From the NCBI GenBank assembly GCA_018402525.1, contig JAGYIR010000015.1, forward strand, positions 62,001-126,000: a DNA stretch of 64,000 bases, read 5' to 3'. Positions 32,692 to 40,388 of the stretch are shown here, piece by piece. The translations under genes were made by a program, and so were the position numbers. The notes beneath the pieces are model-generated. The model was not told the DNA's origin, did no database searches, and saw only the letters and a list, made by a program, of their open reading frames with translations. Source of the stretch: Crocinitomicaceae bacterium. GTDB lineage: Bacteria; Bacteroidota; Bacteroidia; Flavobacteriales_D; Crocinitomicaceae. The stretch's first letter is position 1, and each line of letters starts with the position of its first letter.

Positions 32692-33684
32692 ATGAAGATT
32701 CGTTTCGAAACAAATAATACCGAAATAATTGAAGCCGTTCAGGCTTTTATTGGGGAATGGCAGAATCATTCCACAACCATAGTTGTGCAAACATCAGGAT
32801 CTACAGGGATACCAAAAACAATCCAGATTGAAAAAAAGCACATGATGGCCTCCGCAATAAAGACAGGTGAGTTCTTGAGTTTACGTGCTGGACAAACTGC
32901 ATTGTTGTGTCTTTCTCCATCAACGATTGCAGGTAAGATGATGATTGTTCGTTCGATAGTACTTGAGTTAGAATTGATAGTGACAGATGTTGTCAGTAAA
33001 CCGTTGGAAATGTTGACCGAGAAAGTAGATTTTGCCGCAATGGTGCCGTTTCAAGTCGAACAGTCTCTGAGTGACTTGAAACTGCTTAAGAAGCTTATAA
33101 TTGGTGGAGCACCTATTTCAGAGTTGTTGTGGAAGAGAATCGCAGAGAGCAACATTGAGGCATTTCAGACTTTTGGAATGACAGAGACTATTTCACACAT
33201 CGCAATGCGAAAGATAGAGCTTCCAGCACGTGGCTACATTCCATTGAATGGTGTCGATATCAGTTGCGAAAATGAGTGTTTGGTGATAGCTGCTCCTCAC
33301 ATTGGAGTTCAACACCTAGTTACGAATGATGTTGTCCACATAAATAAGGATGGATCCTTCAATTGGTTGGGAAGAGCTGATTTTGTAATCAACAGCGGTG
33401 GGATTAAAATTCACCCAGAACAAATCGAAAAACAACTGAGTCGAATTATAACACAACCATTTTTTTCCTTTGGAATAGAAGATGATTTGTTAGGTCAGAA
33501 GCATGTGCTTTGTATTGAGGGGGAATTCCAGATTGATAAAGACAAAATGATGTTCCCTTTGGAGAATTATCATGTTCCTAAGGAAGTGTATTTTTTTGAT
33601 AACTTCGAATACACGACAAGTGGTAAAATTAACCGTATAAAAACGATAGAGCGAAGAACAAATGCCAAAAAGCAGGTACTATAA
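32692..33684 (+). CDS. menE: o-Succinylbenzoate-CoA ligase-like AMP-binding enzyme
   Basis: 330 residues from the ATG at 32692 (the frame is open upstream to 32620 but lacks family-like sequence there). The AMP-binding motif is TSGSTGIPKTIQIEKKH; TFGMTETISH and DFVINSGGIKIHPEQIE with a C-terminal SGKINRIK lysine follow. It is short compared with typical acyl-CoA ligases (~450-500), as seen for the compact MenE of Bacteroidota. MenE activates o-succinylbenzoate for menaquinone synthesis. menB lies at 45047 in the same window, which fits. The 3' end overlaps the DnaJ-like gene by 23 bases. Confidence 0.82.
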   Translation: MKIRFETNNTEIIEAVQAFIGEWQNHSTTIVVQTSGSTGIPKTIQIEKKHMMASAIKTGEFLSLRAGQTALLCLSPSTIAGKMMIVRSIVLELELIVTDVVSKPLEMLTEKVDFAAMVPFQVEQSLSDLKLLKKLIIGGAPISELLWKRIAESNIEAFQTFGMTETISHIAMRKIELPARGYIPLNGVDISCENECLVIAAPHIGVQHLVTNDVVHINKDGSFNWLGRADFVINSGGIKIHPEQIEKQLSRIITQPFFSFGIEDDLLGQKHVLCIEGEFQIDKDKMMFPLENYHVPKEVYFFDNFEYTTSGKINRIKTIERRTNAKKQVL

Positions 33685-34501
33685 AATTCTTGGACTGCCC
33701 ATCACAGCGTCGGAGGTGGATGTACGAAAAAAGTACCGTCTCTTGGCGATGAAGTATCACCCTGACAAAAATCCAACCGATTCAGCACAAGCGCGCTTCA
33801 TTGAAATTACTGAGGCATATGAGATTTTAACGGGAAAACGACCATTTAAATCCGACGTTTCGATCAATCTAAAAACCGAACAACAGGACAAAGAAGAACG
33901 CGTCAAGGCTGCACAGCAACGTTACAAGGAACAACTTTATAGGGAACACCTTGAGAATGAACGTTATTACCAATCATTAATTTCAGGTCGTAGATGGAAA
34001 ACGGTCAAGTTGACTGCTTTTTGTGGTGCATTACTATCACTGTTTCTGTTGTTAGATTACGTTCTACCTCACCACGTGGAACAGGATGAAGTCACGCATT
34101 ATAAACGAAATGTCACCGCTCAATCGGGAATAGGTTCCATCGGATTGGTGAAAACGAGAAAGGAAAATTTTTATTGGTTGAGTGGAATTAATTATACGTT
34201 GTATGGAGAAGTTCGAAAAGTTTATGTGGAAACTAGCTGGATCTTCCACAATCCAATAGCGCTGCATGCGCAAAGCAAGTTAGGATACCATCATTACAAA
34301 GTCAGGTTTAACTTTTATTCCCTTAGTTGGTTGTTGATAATACTGTTTTTGATTCCCTTGTTCACCGTCTGGTACAAGCGGAGAGAAGTGAGTTTTACCT
34401 TTTTCTACATGGTTTCCTATTATGGAGTAAACGCATTAATGCTGCTGTATTTGTTGACTGGAAATCGTTGGGCACACACCCTTACGCTGGGATTTATTTA
34501 A
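33662..34501 (+). CDS. Membrane-anchored J-domain protein
   Basis: 279 residues. An N-terminal J domain (YYKILGLPITASEVDVRKKYRLLAMKYHPDKNP...) with the HPD motif at ~35 stimulates DnaK ATPase. After a charged linker there are about three transmembrane helices (~119-136, ~219-240, ~253-272) separated by a periplasmic or cytoplasmic loop. The J domain would face the cytoplasm, recruiting DnaK to the membrane. It lacks the zinc finger and Gly/Phe region of DnaJ. It overlaps menE by 23 bases and converges with smpB with an 8-base overlap. The target is unknown. Confidence 0.82.
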   Translation: MPKSRYYKILGLPITASEVDVRKKYRLLAMKYHPDKNPTDSAQARFIEITEAYEILTGKRPFKSDVSINLKTEQQDKEERVKAAQQRYKEQLYREHLENERYYQSLISGRRWKTVKLTAFCGALLSLFLLLDYVLPHHVEQDEVTHYKRNVTAQSGIGSIGLVKTRKENFYWLSGINYTLYGEVRKVYVETSWIFHNPIALHAQSKLGYHHYKVRFNFYSLSWLLIILFLIPLFTVWYKRREVSFTFFYMVSYYGVNALMLLYLLTGNRWAHTLTLGFI

Positions 34502-34949
34502 AAGTTTTCATCGCTCTATCCATGTCACGCTTGTCGTCTTTTTCCTTTAAATCTTGACGTTTATCATGTGTTTTCTTCCCTTGGGCGGTTGCAATGTCGA
34601 TTTTTGCCCAGCCTTTGTCGGATAAGAATACTTTTAATGGAACAATCGTATTTCCTTTAACTTTTAAAAACTTCTCAATTTTTTGAATCTCCTTTTTGCT
34701 GAGCAATAACTTTCTGTCGTTACGCGGTTTATGATTGTAGAAAGAACCATTTTCATAGGCCGTGATGTGCATGTTTCGAATAAAAACTTCACCATCGACA
34801 TAAACGCAATATGCTTCAAGGATACTAGCCTTGCTATTGCGAATGCTTTTAATTTCAGTACCCGTCAGGACAATACCAGCCGTAAAAGTATCAATGAGGT
34901 GATACTCAAACTTCGCCTTCTTATTCTTTATATTGATTTGTTTTTGCAC
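34494..34949 (-). CDS. smpB: SsrA-binding protein SmpB
   Basis: 151 residues from the GTG at 34949 (VQKQINIKNKKAKFEYHLID). SmpB is the tmRNA partner in trans-translation. The family motifs are GTEIKSIR, YCVYVDGEVFIRNMHI, and the basic C-terminal tail GKKTHDKRQDLKEKDDKRDMDRAMK. The GTG is chosen over upstream starts because it gives the usual length and N-terminus, and a -7 box lies 19 bases before it. The stop overlaps the convergent DnaJ-like gene by 8 bases. Confidence 0.93.
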   Translation of the reverse strand: MQKQINIKNKKAKFEYHLIDTFTAGIVLTGTEIKSIRNSKASILEAYCVYVDGEVFIRNMHITAYENGSFYNHKPRNDRKLLLSKKEIQKIEKFLKVKGNTIVPLKVFLSDKGWAKIDIATAQGKKTHDKRQDLKEKDDKRDMDRAMKTFK

Positions 34950-34967
34950 TATTAAAAATGTAGAGTG

Positions 34968-34975
34968 CAAAAGTA
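34968..34975 (-). promoter_or_regulatory. Candidate -7 box (TACTTTTG) for smpB
   Basis: TACTTTTG on the minus strand fits TAnnTTTG and lies 19 bases before the smpB GTG, supporting that start. Confidence 0.5.
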
Positions 34976-35010
34976 ATACTTCTGATGGATTAGTTTGTTG
35001 GATTAATCGA

Positions 35011-35018
35011 TACATTTG
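35011..35018 (+). promoter_or_regulatory. Candidate -7 box (TACATTTG) for recR
   Basis: TACATTTG fits TAnnTTTG just 5 bases before the recR GTG, which would give a nearly leaderless mRNA. It may be chance in AT-rich sequence. Confidence 0.3.
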
Positions 35019-35022
35019 TTTT

Positions 35023-35628
35023 GTGAAAATACCGTCAAAATATATTGAAAACGCTGTTGATCAAATTTCGTCCCTGCCTGGAATTGGAAGAAGAACGGCG
35101 CTTAGATTGGTTTTACAGTTATTAAATCGTTCGAAGGAAGAAATTGATGATTTTTCCAATGCATTTCAGCTGATGAAAGATAACGTGGTCAAATGCAAAA
35201 CCTGTGGAAATGTTTCAGATTTTCCTGTTTGTGAGATTTGCAGCAATGAAAACAGAGATCACGGTTTGGTGTGTGTGGTAGAAGATATCCGAGATGTATT
35301 GGCGATTGAAGCTACTGAGACGTACAAAGGTGTTTATCATGTGCTGGGAGGGATTATTTCCCCAATGGACGGGGTAGGTCCGAGCGATTTAAATATTAAT
35401 TCCTTGATTGATCGTGTGCAACAAAGCGAGATCCGAGAAGTTATTTTTGCGCTGAGTGCAACAATGGAAGGCGATACGACAAACTTCTTTTTGTATCGAA
35501 AATTGAAAGATAGCAACGTGATTGTTTCAAGTCTATCAAGAGGTGTCGCTGTTGGTGCTGAACTGCAATATGCGGATGAAATCACTTTAGGACGCTCTAT
35601 TGCGAACAGACAACCATTTTCAGTTTAA
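35023..35628 (+). CDS. recR: Recombination mediator RecR
   Basis: 201 residues from the GTG at 35023 (VKIPSKYIENAVDQ). It has the helix-hairpin-helix SSLPGIGRRTALRLVLQLL, the zinc finger CKTCGNVSDFPVCEICSN, and the Toprim domain with VVEDIRDVLAIEATETYKGVYHVLGG. RecR works with RecF and RecO to load RecA at gaps. The open frame extends upstream into smpB's leader, but family proteins begin at about the chosen GTG. Confidence 0.95.
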   Translation: MKIPSKYIENAVDQISSLPGIGRRTALRLVLQLLNRSKEEIDDFSNAFQLMKDNVVKCKTCGNVSDFPVCEICSNENRDHGLVCVVEDIRDVLAIEATETYKGVYHVLGGIISPMDGVGPSDLNINSLIDRVQQSEIREVIFALSATMEGDTTNFFLYRKLKDSNVIVSSLSRGVAVGAELQYADEITLGRSIANRQPFSV

Positions 35629-35687
35629 TCATTATTCAATATTTAATGTTGATAATTGATTTTATCCCTCAGCAAGAGACATCGTTC

Positions 35688-35716
35688 TTTAGTTTATTTT
35701 TATCGCATAAACTAAA
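35688..35716 (+). promoter_or_regulatory. Hairpin in the mscL leader
   Basis: TTTAGTTTA (35688-35696) and TAAACTAAA (35708-35716) form a perfect 9-bp AT-rich stem with an 11-base loop, 11 bases before the mscL ATG at 35728. It could limit ribosome access or be the terminator of recR; the stem has only two GC pairs. Confidence 0.35.
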
Positions 35717-35727
35717 AACCATTTGAA

Positions 35728-36093
35728 ATGTTAAAAGAATTTAAAGCCTTCGCAATGCGAGGAAATGTTGTTGATTTAGCCGTAGCGGTAATTATTGGTG
35801 GTGCATTCGGTAAAATTATTACTTCGCTCGTAAATGACATTATTATGCCGATACTCGGCACTGTCGTTGGCGATAATTTTGCTGCCCTTACCTTTCGTAT
35901 CAATGGAGTAGCTGTTAAATATGGTGCTTTCATTCAATCCATTGTTGACTTCATAATTATTGCATTTTGCATTTTTATGGCAATAAAGGGGATTGAACGT
36001 ATGAAAAAGAAGAAGGAAGAAGAACCAGCTGCGCCAGCAGGCCCAACACAAGAAGAGTTATTAACTGAGATCAGAGATTTACTTAAAAAGTAA
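35728..36093 (+). CDS. mscL: Large-conductance mechanosensitive channel MscL
   Basis: 121 residues with the family pattern: [39 protein letters not shown] in helix one, a periplasmic loop, a second helix ([17 protein letters not shown]) and a C-terminal helical bundle [10 protein letters not shown]. MscL opens at near-lytic membrane tension to release solutes on osmotic downshock. It is monocistronic between recR and glutamine synthetase. Confidence 0.95.
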   Translation: MLKEFKAFAMRGNVVDLAVAVIIGGAFGKIITSLVNDIIMPILGTVVGDNFAALTFRINGVAVKYGAFIQSIVDFIIIAFCIFMAIKGIERMKKKKEEEPAAPAGPTQEELLTEIRDLLKK

Positions 36094-36125
36094 TTTTTTC
36101 CTGAAATATTGTATATTTTAAAATG

Positions 36126-36146
36126 ACCCCCTAAAATTTAGGGGGT
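36126..36146 (+). terminator. Likely terminator after mscL
   Basis: ACCCCCTAA (36126-36134) pairs with TTAGGGGGT (36138-36146) around AAT. The T tract after it is interrupted, so efficiency is uncertain. Confidence 0.6.
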
Positions 36147-36195
36147 TGTTAATAAATAATTGTATTTTTTTTGATTGACCCCTTATTTTTTGATG

Positions 36196-36203
36196 TAGAT
36201 TTG
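36196..36203 (+). promoter_or_regulatory. Candidate -7 box (TAGATTTG) for glutamine synthetase
   Basis: TAGATTTG fits TAnnTTTG, 17 bases before the ATG; TTG at 36175-36177 gives an 18-base spacer. A T-rich stretch lies upstream. Confidence 0.55.
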
Positions 36204-36220
36204 CAAAAAAAAGTATTTCT

Positions 36221-38409
36221 ATGTCAAATCAACGAATGCAAGCATACTACGATGTGCTCCACAGAACTCCAAAAGTGAGTTCATTCAACGGAAAGAATTC
36301 TGAAATTTTTGGTGAAAACGTGTTCCATACGGATGTAATGCGTGAGTATTTGCCAAGTGAAGCGTACAAATCGATGTTGAAGTCAATTGACAGCGGTGAT
36401 CGTTTGGATAGAGCGATGGCAGATCAAGTGGCGTCAGCAATGAAAGATTGGGCGATTACGAAAGGAGCAACGCATTATACACACTGGTTTCAACCATTGA
36501 CAGGAGCGACAGCGGAAAAACACGATGCTTTTTTCAAACCAGTTGGACCAGGTCGCGCCATTGAACGTTTCGATGGAGATTTATTAGTTCAACAAGAACC
36601 AGATGCTTCGTCTTTTCCAAATGGTGGAATTAGAAATACTTTCGAAGCGCGTGGTTATACAGCATGGGATCCATCATCGCCCGCATTCGTAATTGATAAG
36701 ACATTGTGTATTCCAACGATTTTCATCGCCTACACAGGAGAAGCACTCGATTATAAAATGCCATTATTGAAAGCATTACACGCAGTCAATGAAGCTGCGG
36801 TGGATGTTTGCCAATACTTTGACAAGAACGTTACAAAAACAATCGCAACTTTAGGTTGGGAACAAGAATATTTTTTGGTCGATAAAGCACTTTACAATGC
36901 ACGTCCAGATTTAATGATGACAGGTCGAACCTTGTTTGGTCACGCATCAGCAAAGGGACAGCAATTAGACGATCATTATTTTGGTTCAATTACCGCACGT
37001 GTAACAGCGTTTATGCGTGAGTTTGAAACTGAATCACTTCGATTGGGAATTCCAGTAACCACGCGACACAATGAAGTTGCACCGAACCAGTTTGAGTGCG
37101 CACCGATTTTTGAAGAGTGTAATTTAGCGAATGATCACAACCTTTTATTAATGGACGTGATGGAAAAAGTGGCACGTAAGCACGATTTCCGTGTATTGTT
37201 CCATGAAAAACCGTTTGCAGGAGTAAATGGTTCAGGAAAGCACAACAACTGGTCGCTTAGTACAAATACAGGAGTGAACCTTTTGGCGCCAGGAAAGAAT
37301 CCAAAGAGCAACTTGCAGTTTTTAACCTTCTTCGTGAATACGATTAAGGCAATTGACGACAATGCAGATTTGCTACGTGCATGTATCGCGGGAGCGGGGA
37401 ATGATCACCGATTAGGAGCAAACGAAGCACCACCGGCAATTATTTCTGCATTTATTGGTTCACAGTTGACTTCACTTTATTGGATGATATCGAGAAGAAT
37501 GTGAAGGCGGGTAAAATGACGCCAGAGGATAAAACAGAACTGAAATTGAACATCGGTAAGATTCCCCAAATTTTGTTGGACAATACGGATAGAAATAGAA
37601 CTTCACCTTTTGCATTTACAGGAAATAAATTTGAGTTCAGAGCGGTAGGTTCTTCGGCAAACTGTTCTTCCGCAATGATTGTTCTAAACACGATCATGGC
37701 GAATCAATTGAAGATTTTCAAGAAAAGCGTCGATGCACGCATTGCGAAAGGAGATGCTAAAGATGAAGCAATTTTGAAAGAGCTCCAACAATTGATCAAA
37801 GATTCGAAGAAAATTCGCTTTGAAGGAAATGGTTACGGCGATGAATGGGTGAAAGAGGCAGAGAAGAGAGGTTTGTCTAATCTGAAAGACACGCCACGTG
37901 CGTTAAAAGTATGGTCGGATAAAAAAGTAACCAAGCTATTCGATGATTTGAATGTATTAACACCAAGAGAACTCCATGCGCGGCAAGAAATAGAATTTGA
38001 AAGTTACGTTTATAAAATTCAAATTGAAGCACGTGTGATTGGTGATATGGTGCAGAATTATATTATTCCAGCAGCTGTTTCTTACCAAAACAAACTCATT
38101 GCGAATGTTCAAGGACTCATTGATGTACTTGGCGCAAAAGCGGGTAAAGACGCAGCCAAAGGTCAAGTCGAGTTGATTTCGAAGATTTCTGAACACCTCA
38201 ATAAAATGATGGATGTCAACAGTAAAATGCTTGAAGCACGTAAAAAAGCGAATAAATTAGAGGGTCACGAAGATAAATCGATTGCGTACTGCGATACTGT
38301 AAAAGTGCATTTTGATGAAATTCGTTACCATGTTGACAAGCTTGAATTAATCATCGATGACGAAGAATGGCGTTTGCCGAAGTTTAGAGAGATGTTGTTT
38401 ACGAGGTAG
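36221..38409 (+). CDS. glnN: Type III glutamine synthetase, interrupted by an apparent frameshift
   Basis: Two frames together give 729 residues, the usual size of GSIII, which forms glutamine from glutamate, ammonia and ATP. Frame one (36221-37504) has [52 protein letters not shown] and [15 protein letters not shown]. It ends abnormally after [10 protein letters not shown]. Frame two (to 38409) resumes with [36 protein letters not shown] and the helical C-terminal part. Adding one T in the run 37476-37478 joins them. GSIII is a main ammonium-assimilating enzyme in Bacteroidota, so an indel error is likely. The symbol glnN is used for GSIII genes. Confidence 0.92.
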
Positions 38410-38431
38410 TCGATCTCAATACATTTTATTT

Positions 38432-38459
38432 AAGCCTGTTCGCGATTGTGGACAGGCTT
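38432..38459. terminator. Bidirectional terminator after glutamine synthetase
   Basis: AAGCCTGT (38432-38439) pairs with ACAGGCTT (38452-38459), followed by T residues. It lies between the convergent glutamine synthetase and beta-helix lipoprotein genes. Confidence 0.75.
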
Positions 38460-38470
38460 TTACTTTTCAA

Positions 38471-39898
38471 TCAAAATTCATACGCTCCTTTATCAGGACC
38501 TGCATCGGCATTGCGCGGTTTTAGCTCAATATCGAAGAACAAAGAGGTAGCGGGGTTAGCAGTGTTAATCATAGGTGAATTACTGAAGAGTTTAAAGTCA
38601 TACAACTCAACATTGACAAAACTTGGGTGCGTGTTAAAAGAGTTTGAGCCTGGTATAATGTTGAAGAATGGATCATTCGGAATGGGGGTACAGCGAATAT
38701 GATTGTGACTAAATTCAAAATTCAACGGCGCACCCGAAAGCGTGTCTATCACATATTCCTTGTCATAATTTCCAAAAATAACACTGTTGATAATTCGTCC
38801 TTCATTGATAGGGCCAATGAATGTTGTGGGAATGCCATTTCCATCTGGTCGTGTAAAGTAATTTTTAATTCCGACTGCGGGGGTTTGATCACTATTTGTA
38901 GAGTATCCGAGTAAATTACAATGATTAAAAAAGAAATCACCGCCTTCTAAACAAAACAGTGCATGAAAACCATTTTTCGCAATAACACAATTTTCTGCCA
39001 TTACTTTTCCGCCAGAGTAAATGAATACGCCATAGGAAGCATTGTTGTATATTTTGGTGTTTGTCACGGTCACTGTGTAATCTGAATTCCCAGGATCCTC
39101 GCTAAAAACGTGAATTCCAGAAGTTCCATTTTTAATTATCGCATAGTCGATAGTGGAAGGACGCGCTTCATGAAAGTAAATTCCGTAATACTGTCCAGCA
39201 ACGTCATCATAAGCCGCTTCTAGGCGAGTTCCTTGAAAAGTAACTTCGTTGTTTAGAGCTCCGTAGATGTTCAATGTTCCCTTGTAATTGTAGAGCGCCG
39301 CATTTTTGTGTAAATAGATCTGCGTTCCGGCTAGAATATTCAATGTTTGCGCTGAATCAATAAATGCACCTCCATAAATGACGTGAGGCTTATCGTTGGG
39401 CCAAGTTCCCCAATTCAGATCGAAACTGTCTTGTGAGATGATGGAATAATGAAAATACGCGTCTTGTCCCCAGGCAGCCAACTGCACAAATTGATCGGTT
39501 CCATTTGTTGTGAATCGAATTTGATCTTCAATTACCATCGGATTCGTACCGTTGTTTGGGTCAAGCGTAACCTCTACAAATATGAATAAGCTGTCTTCCG
39601 CATCTAAATCAATGTCAGCAAAACTAGTTCCTGGTGATCCATCGACATTGATACGAAAAGGCGAATTCGCTCCTCCAACCAGTACAATTTGATCTATTTT
39701 CAGCGTTTTATTTGAATTGTTGTAGATTTTCAAGCGTTTTGTCACCGATCCAATGGTCGTAAATACCGTATCAAAAACGATCGTATCGGCGCTAAAATCA
39801 AGATTTCCTTTTGAATAGGACAACGGCTTTTTACAGCTTGTTACACTTAGGATGGCTCCCAAGACAAATAAGTAGACAATTAAATAAGCTGTTTTCAT
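38471..39898 (-). CDS. Lipoprotein with right-handed parallel beta-helix
   Basis: 475 residues from the ATG at 39898 (MKTAYLIVYLFVLGAILSVTSCKK), which has a lipoprotein signal with Cys near residue 22. The N-terminal part (DTIVFDTVFTTIGSVTKRLKIYNNS) is an Ig-like strand-rich domain. The middle and C-terminal parts have many short strands with Asn and Gly turns (TVTNTKIYNNASYGVFIYSGGK, ENCVIAKNGFHALFCLEGG), the pectate-lyase-like beta-helix texture, and it ends with the common NADAGPDKGAYEF motif. Surface adhesin or polysaccharide-binding roles are plausible. It faces the glutamine synthetase gene. Confidence 0.82.
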   Translation of the reverse strand: MKTAYLIVYLFVLGAILSVTSCKKPLSYSKGNLDFSADTIVFDTVFTTIGSVTKRLKIYNNSNKTLKIDQIVLVGGANSPFRINVDGSPGTSFADIDLDAEDSLFIFVEVTLDPNNGTNPMVIEDQIRFTTNGTDQFVQLAAWGQDAYFHYSIISQDSFDLNWGTWPNDKPHVIYGGAFIDSAQTLNILAGTQIYLHKNAALYNYKGTLNIYGALNNEVTFQGTRLEAAYDDVAGQYYGIYFHEARPSTIDYAIIKNGTSGIHVFSEDPGNSDYTVTVTNTKIYNNASYGVFIYSGGKVMAENCVIAKNGFHALFCLEGGDFFFNHCNLLGYSTNSDQTPAVGIKNYFTRPDGNGIPTTFIGPINEGRIINSVIFGNYDKEYVIDTLSGAPLNFEFSHNHIRCTPIPNDPFFNIIPGSNSFNTHPSFVNVELYDFKLFSNSPMINTANPATSLFFDIELKPRNADAGPDKGAYEF

Positions 39899-39988
39899 CG
39901 GTATGTTTGAATCTATGCCCAAAAATAACGTAATTTGTAGTACTTTTATTTTATTGAATAAATTTTAGGGAGATTTAAAAAGTTTATT

Positions 39989-39996
39989 TATCTTTG
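39989..39996 (+). promoter_or_regulatory. Candidate -7 box (TATCTTTG) for rpmE2
   Basis: TATCTTTG fits TAnnTTTG, 41 bases before the L31 ATG. The ~37-base leader is long enough for feedback control, but no structure was resolved. Confidence 0.55.
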
Positions 39997-40037
39997 CGCT
40001 CCCTACAGAGAAATTTAGAAATTATTATATATCAGCA

Positions 40038-40292
40038 ATGAGAAAAGACATACACCCAGAAGACTATAGATTGGTTGTTTTTAAAGACATGACAAATGAC
40101 TACGCTTTTGTTTGCCCATCATGTGCAGCATCAAGCGAAACAATTAAGTGGGAAGATGGAAACGAATATCCATTGATTAAATTGGATATCTCGCACAAAT
40201 CACACCCATTTTTTACTGGAATTGTTCAGTTTGTGGATACTGCGGGTCGTATTGATAAATTTAATACACGTTTCGGTCAACGTAAAAAATAA
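40038..40292 (+). CDS. rpmE2: 50S ribosomal protein L31 type B
   Basis: 84 residues starting MRKDIHPEDYRLVVFKDMTNDYAFVCPSC, with SHPFFTGIVQFVDTAGRIDKFNTRFG, the type B L31 pattern. The longer form usually lacks the four zinc Cys of type A; here one CxxC (CPSCAAS) remains, so metal binding is uncertain. L31 bridges the two ribosome subunits. It is monocistronic between a promoter (39989) and a terminator (40312). Confidence 0.94.
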   Translation: MRKDIHPEDYRLVVFKDMTNDYAFVCPSCAASSETIKWEDGNEYPLIKLDISHKSHPFFTGIVQFVDTAGRIDKFNTRFGQRKK

Positions 40293-40311
40293 TTGCAAAT
40301 TGATTGCAACT

Positions 40312-40338
40312 AAAACCTCTCGAGTTTCGAGGGGTTTT
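40312..40338 (+). terminator. Terminator after rpmE2
   Basis: AAAACCTCTCG (40312-40322) pairs with CGAGGGGTTTT (40328-40338) with one G-T pair and a five-base loop, followed by T residues. Confidence 0.85.
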
Positions 40339-40388
40339 TTTTATGGTTTAAAATTTGCTCCATCCTTCACATCAGTTATCTTTACTTT

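Noticed and set aside
36121-36183. Repeated GACCCC motifs before glutamine synthetase as a riboswitch
   Set aside because: The first is one arm of a terminator-like hairpin and the second a short chance repeat; no riboswitch fold was recognised.
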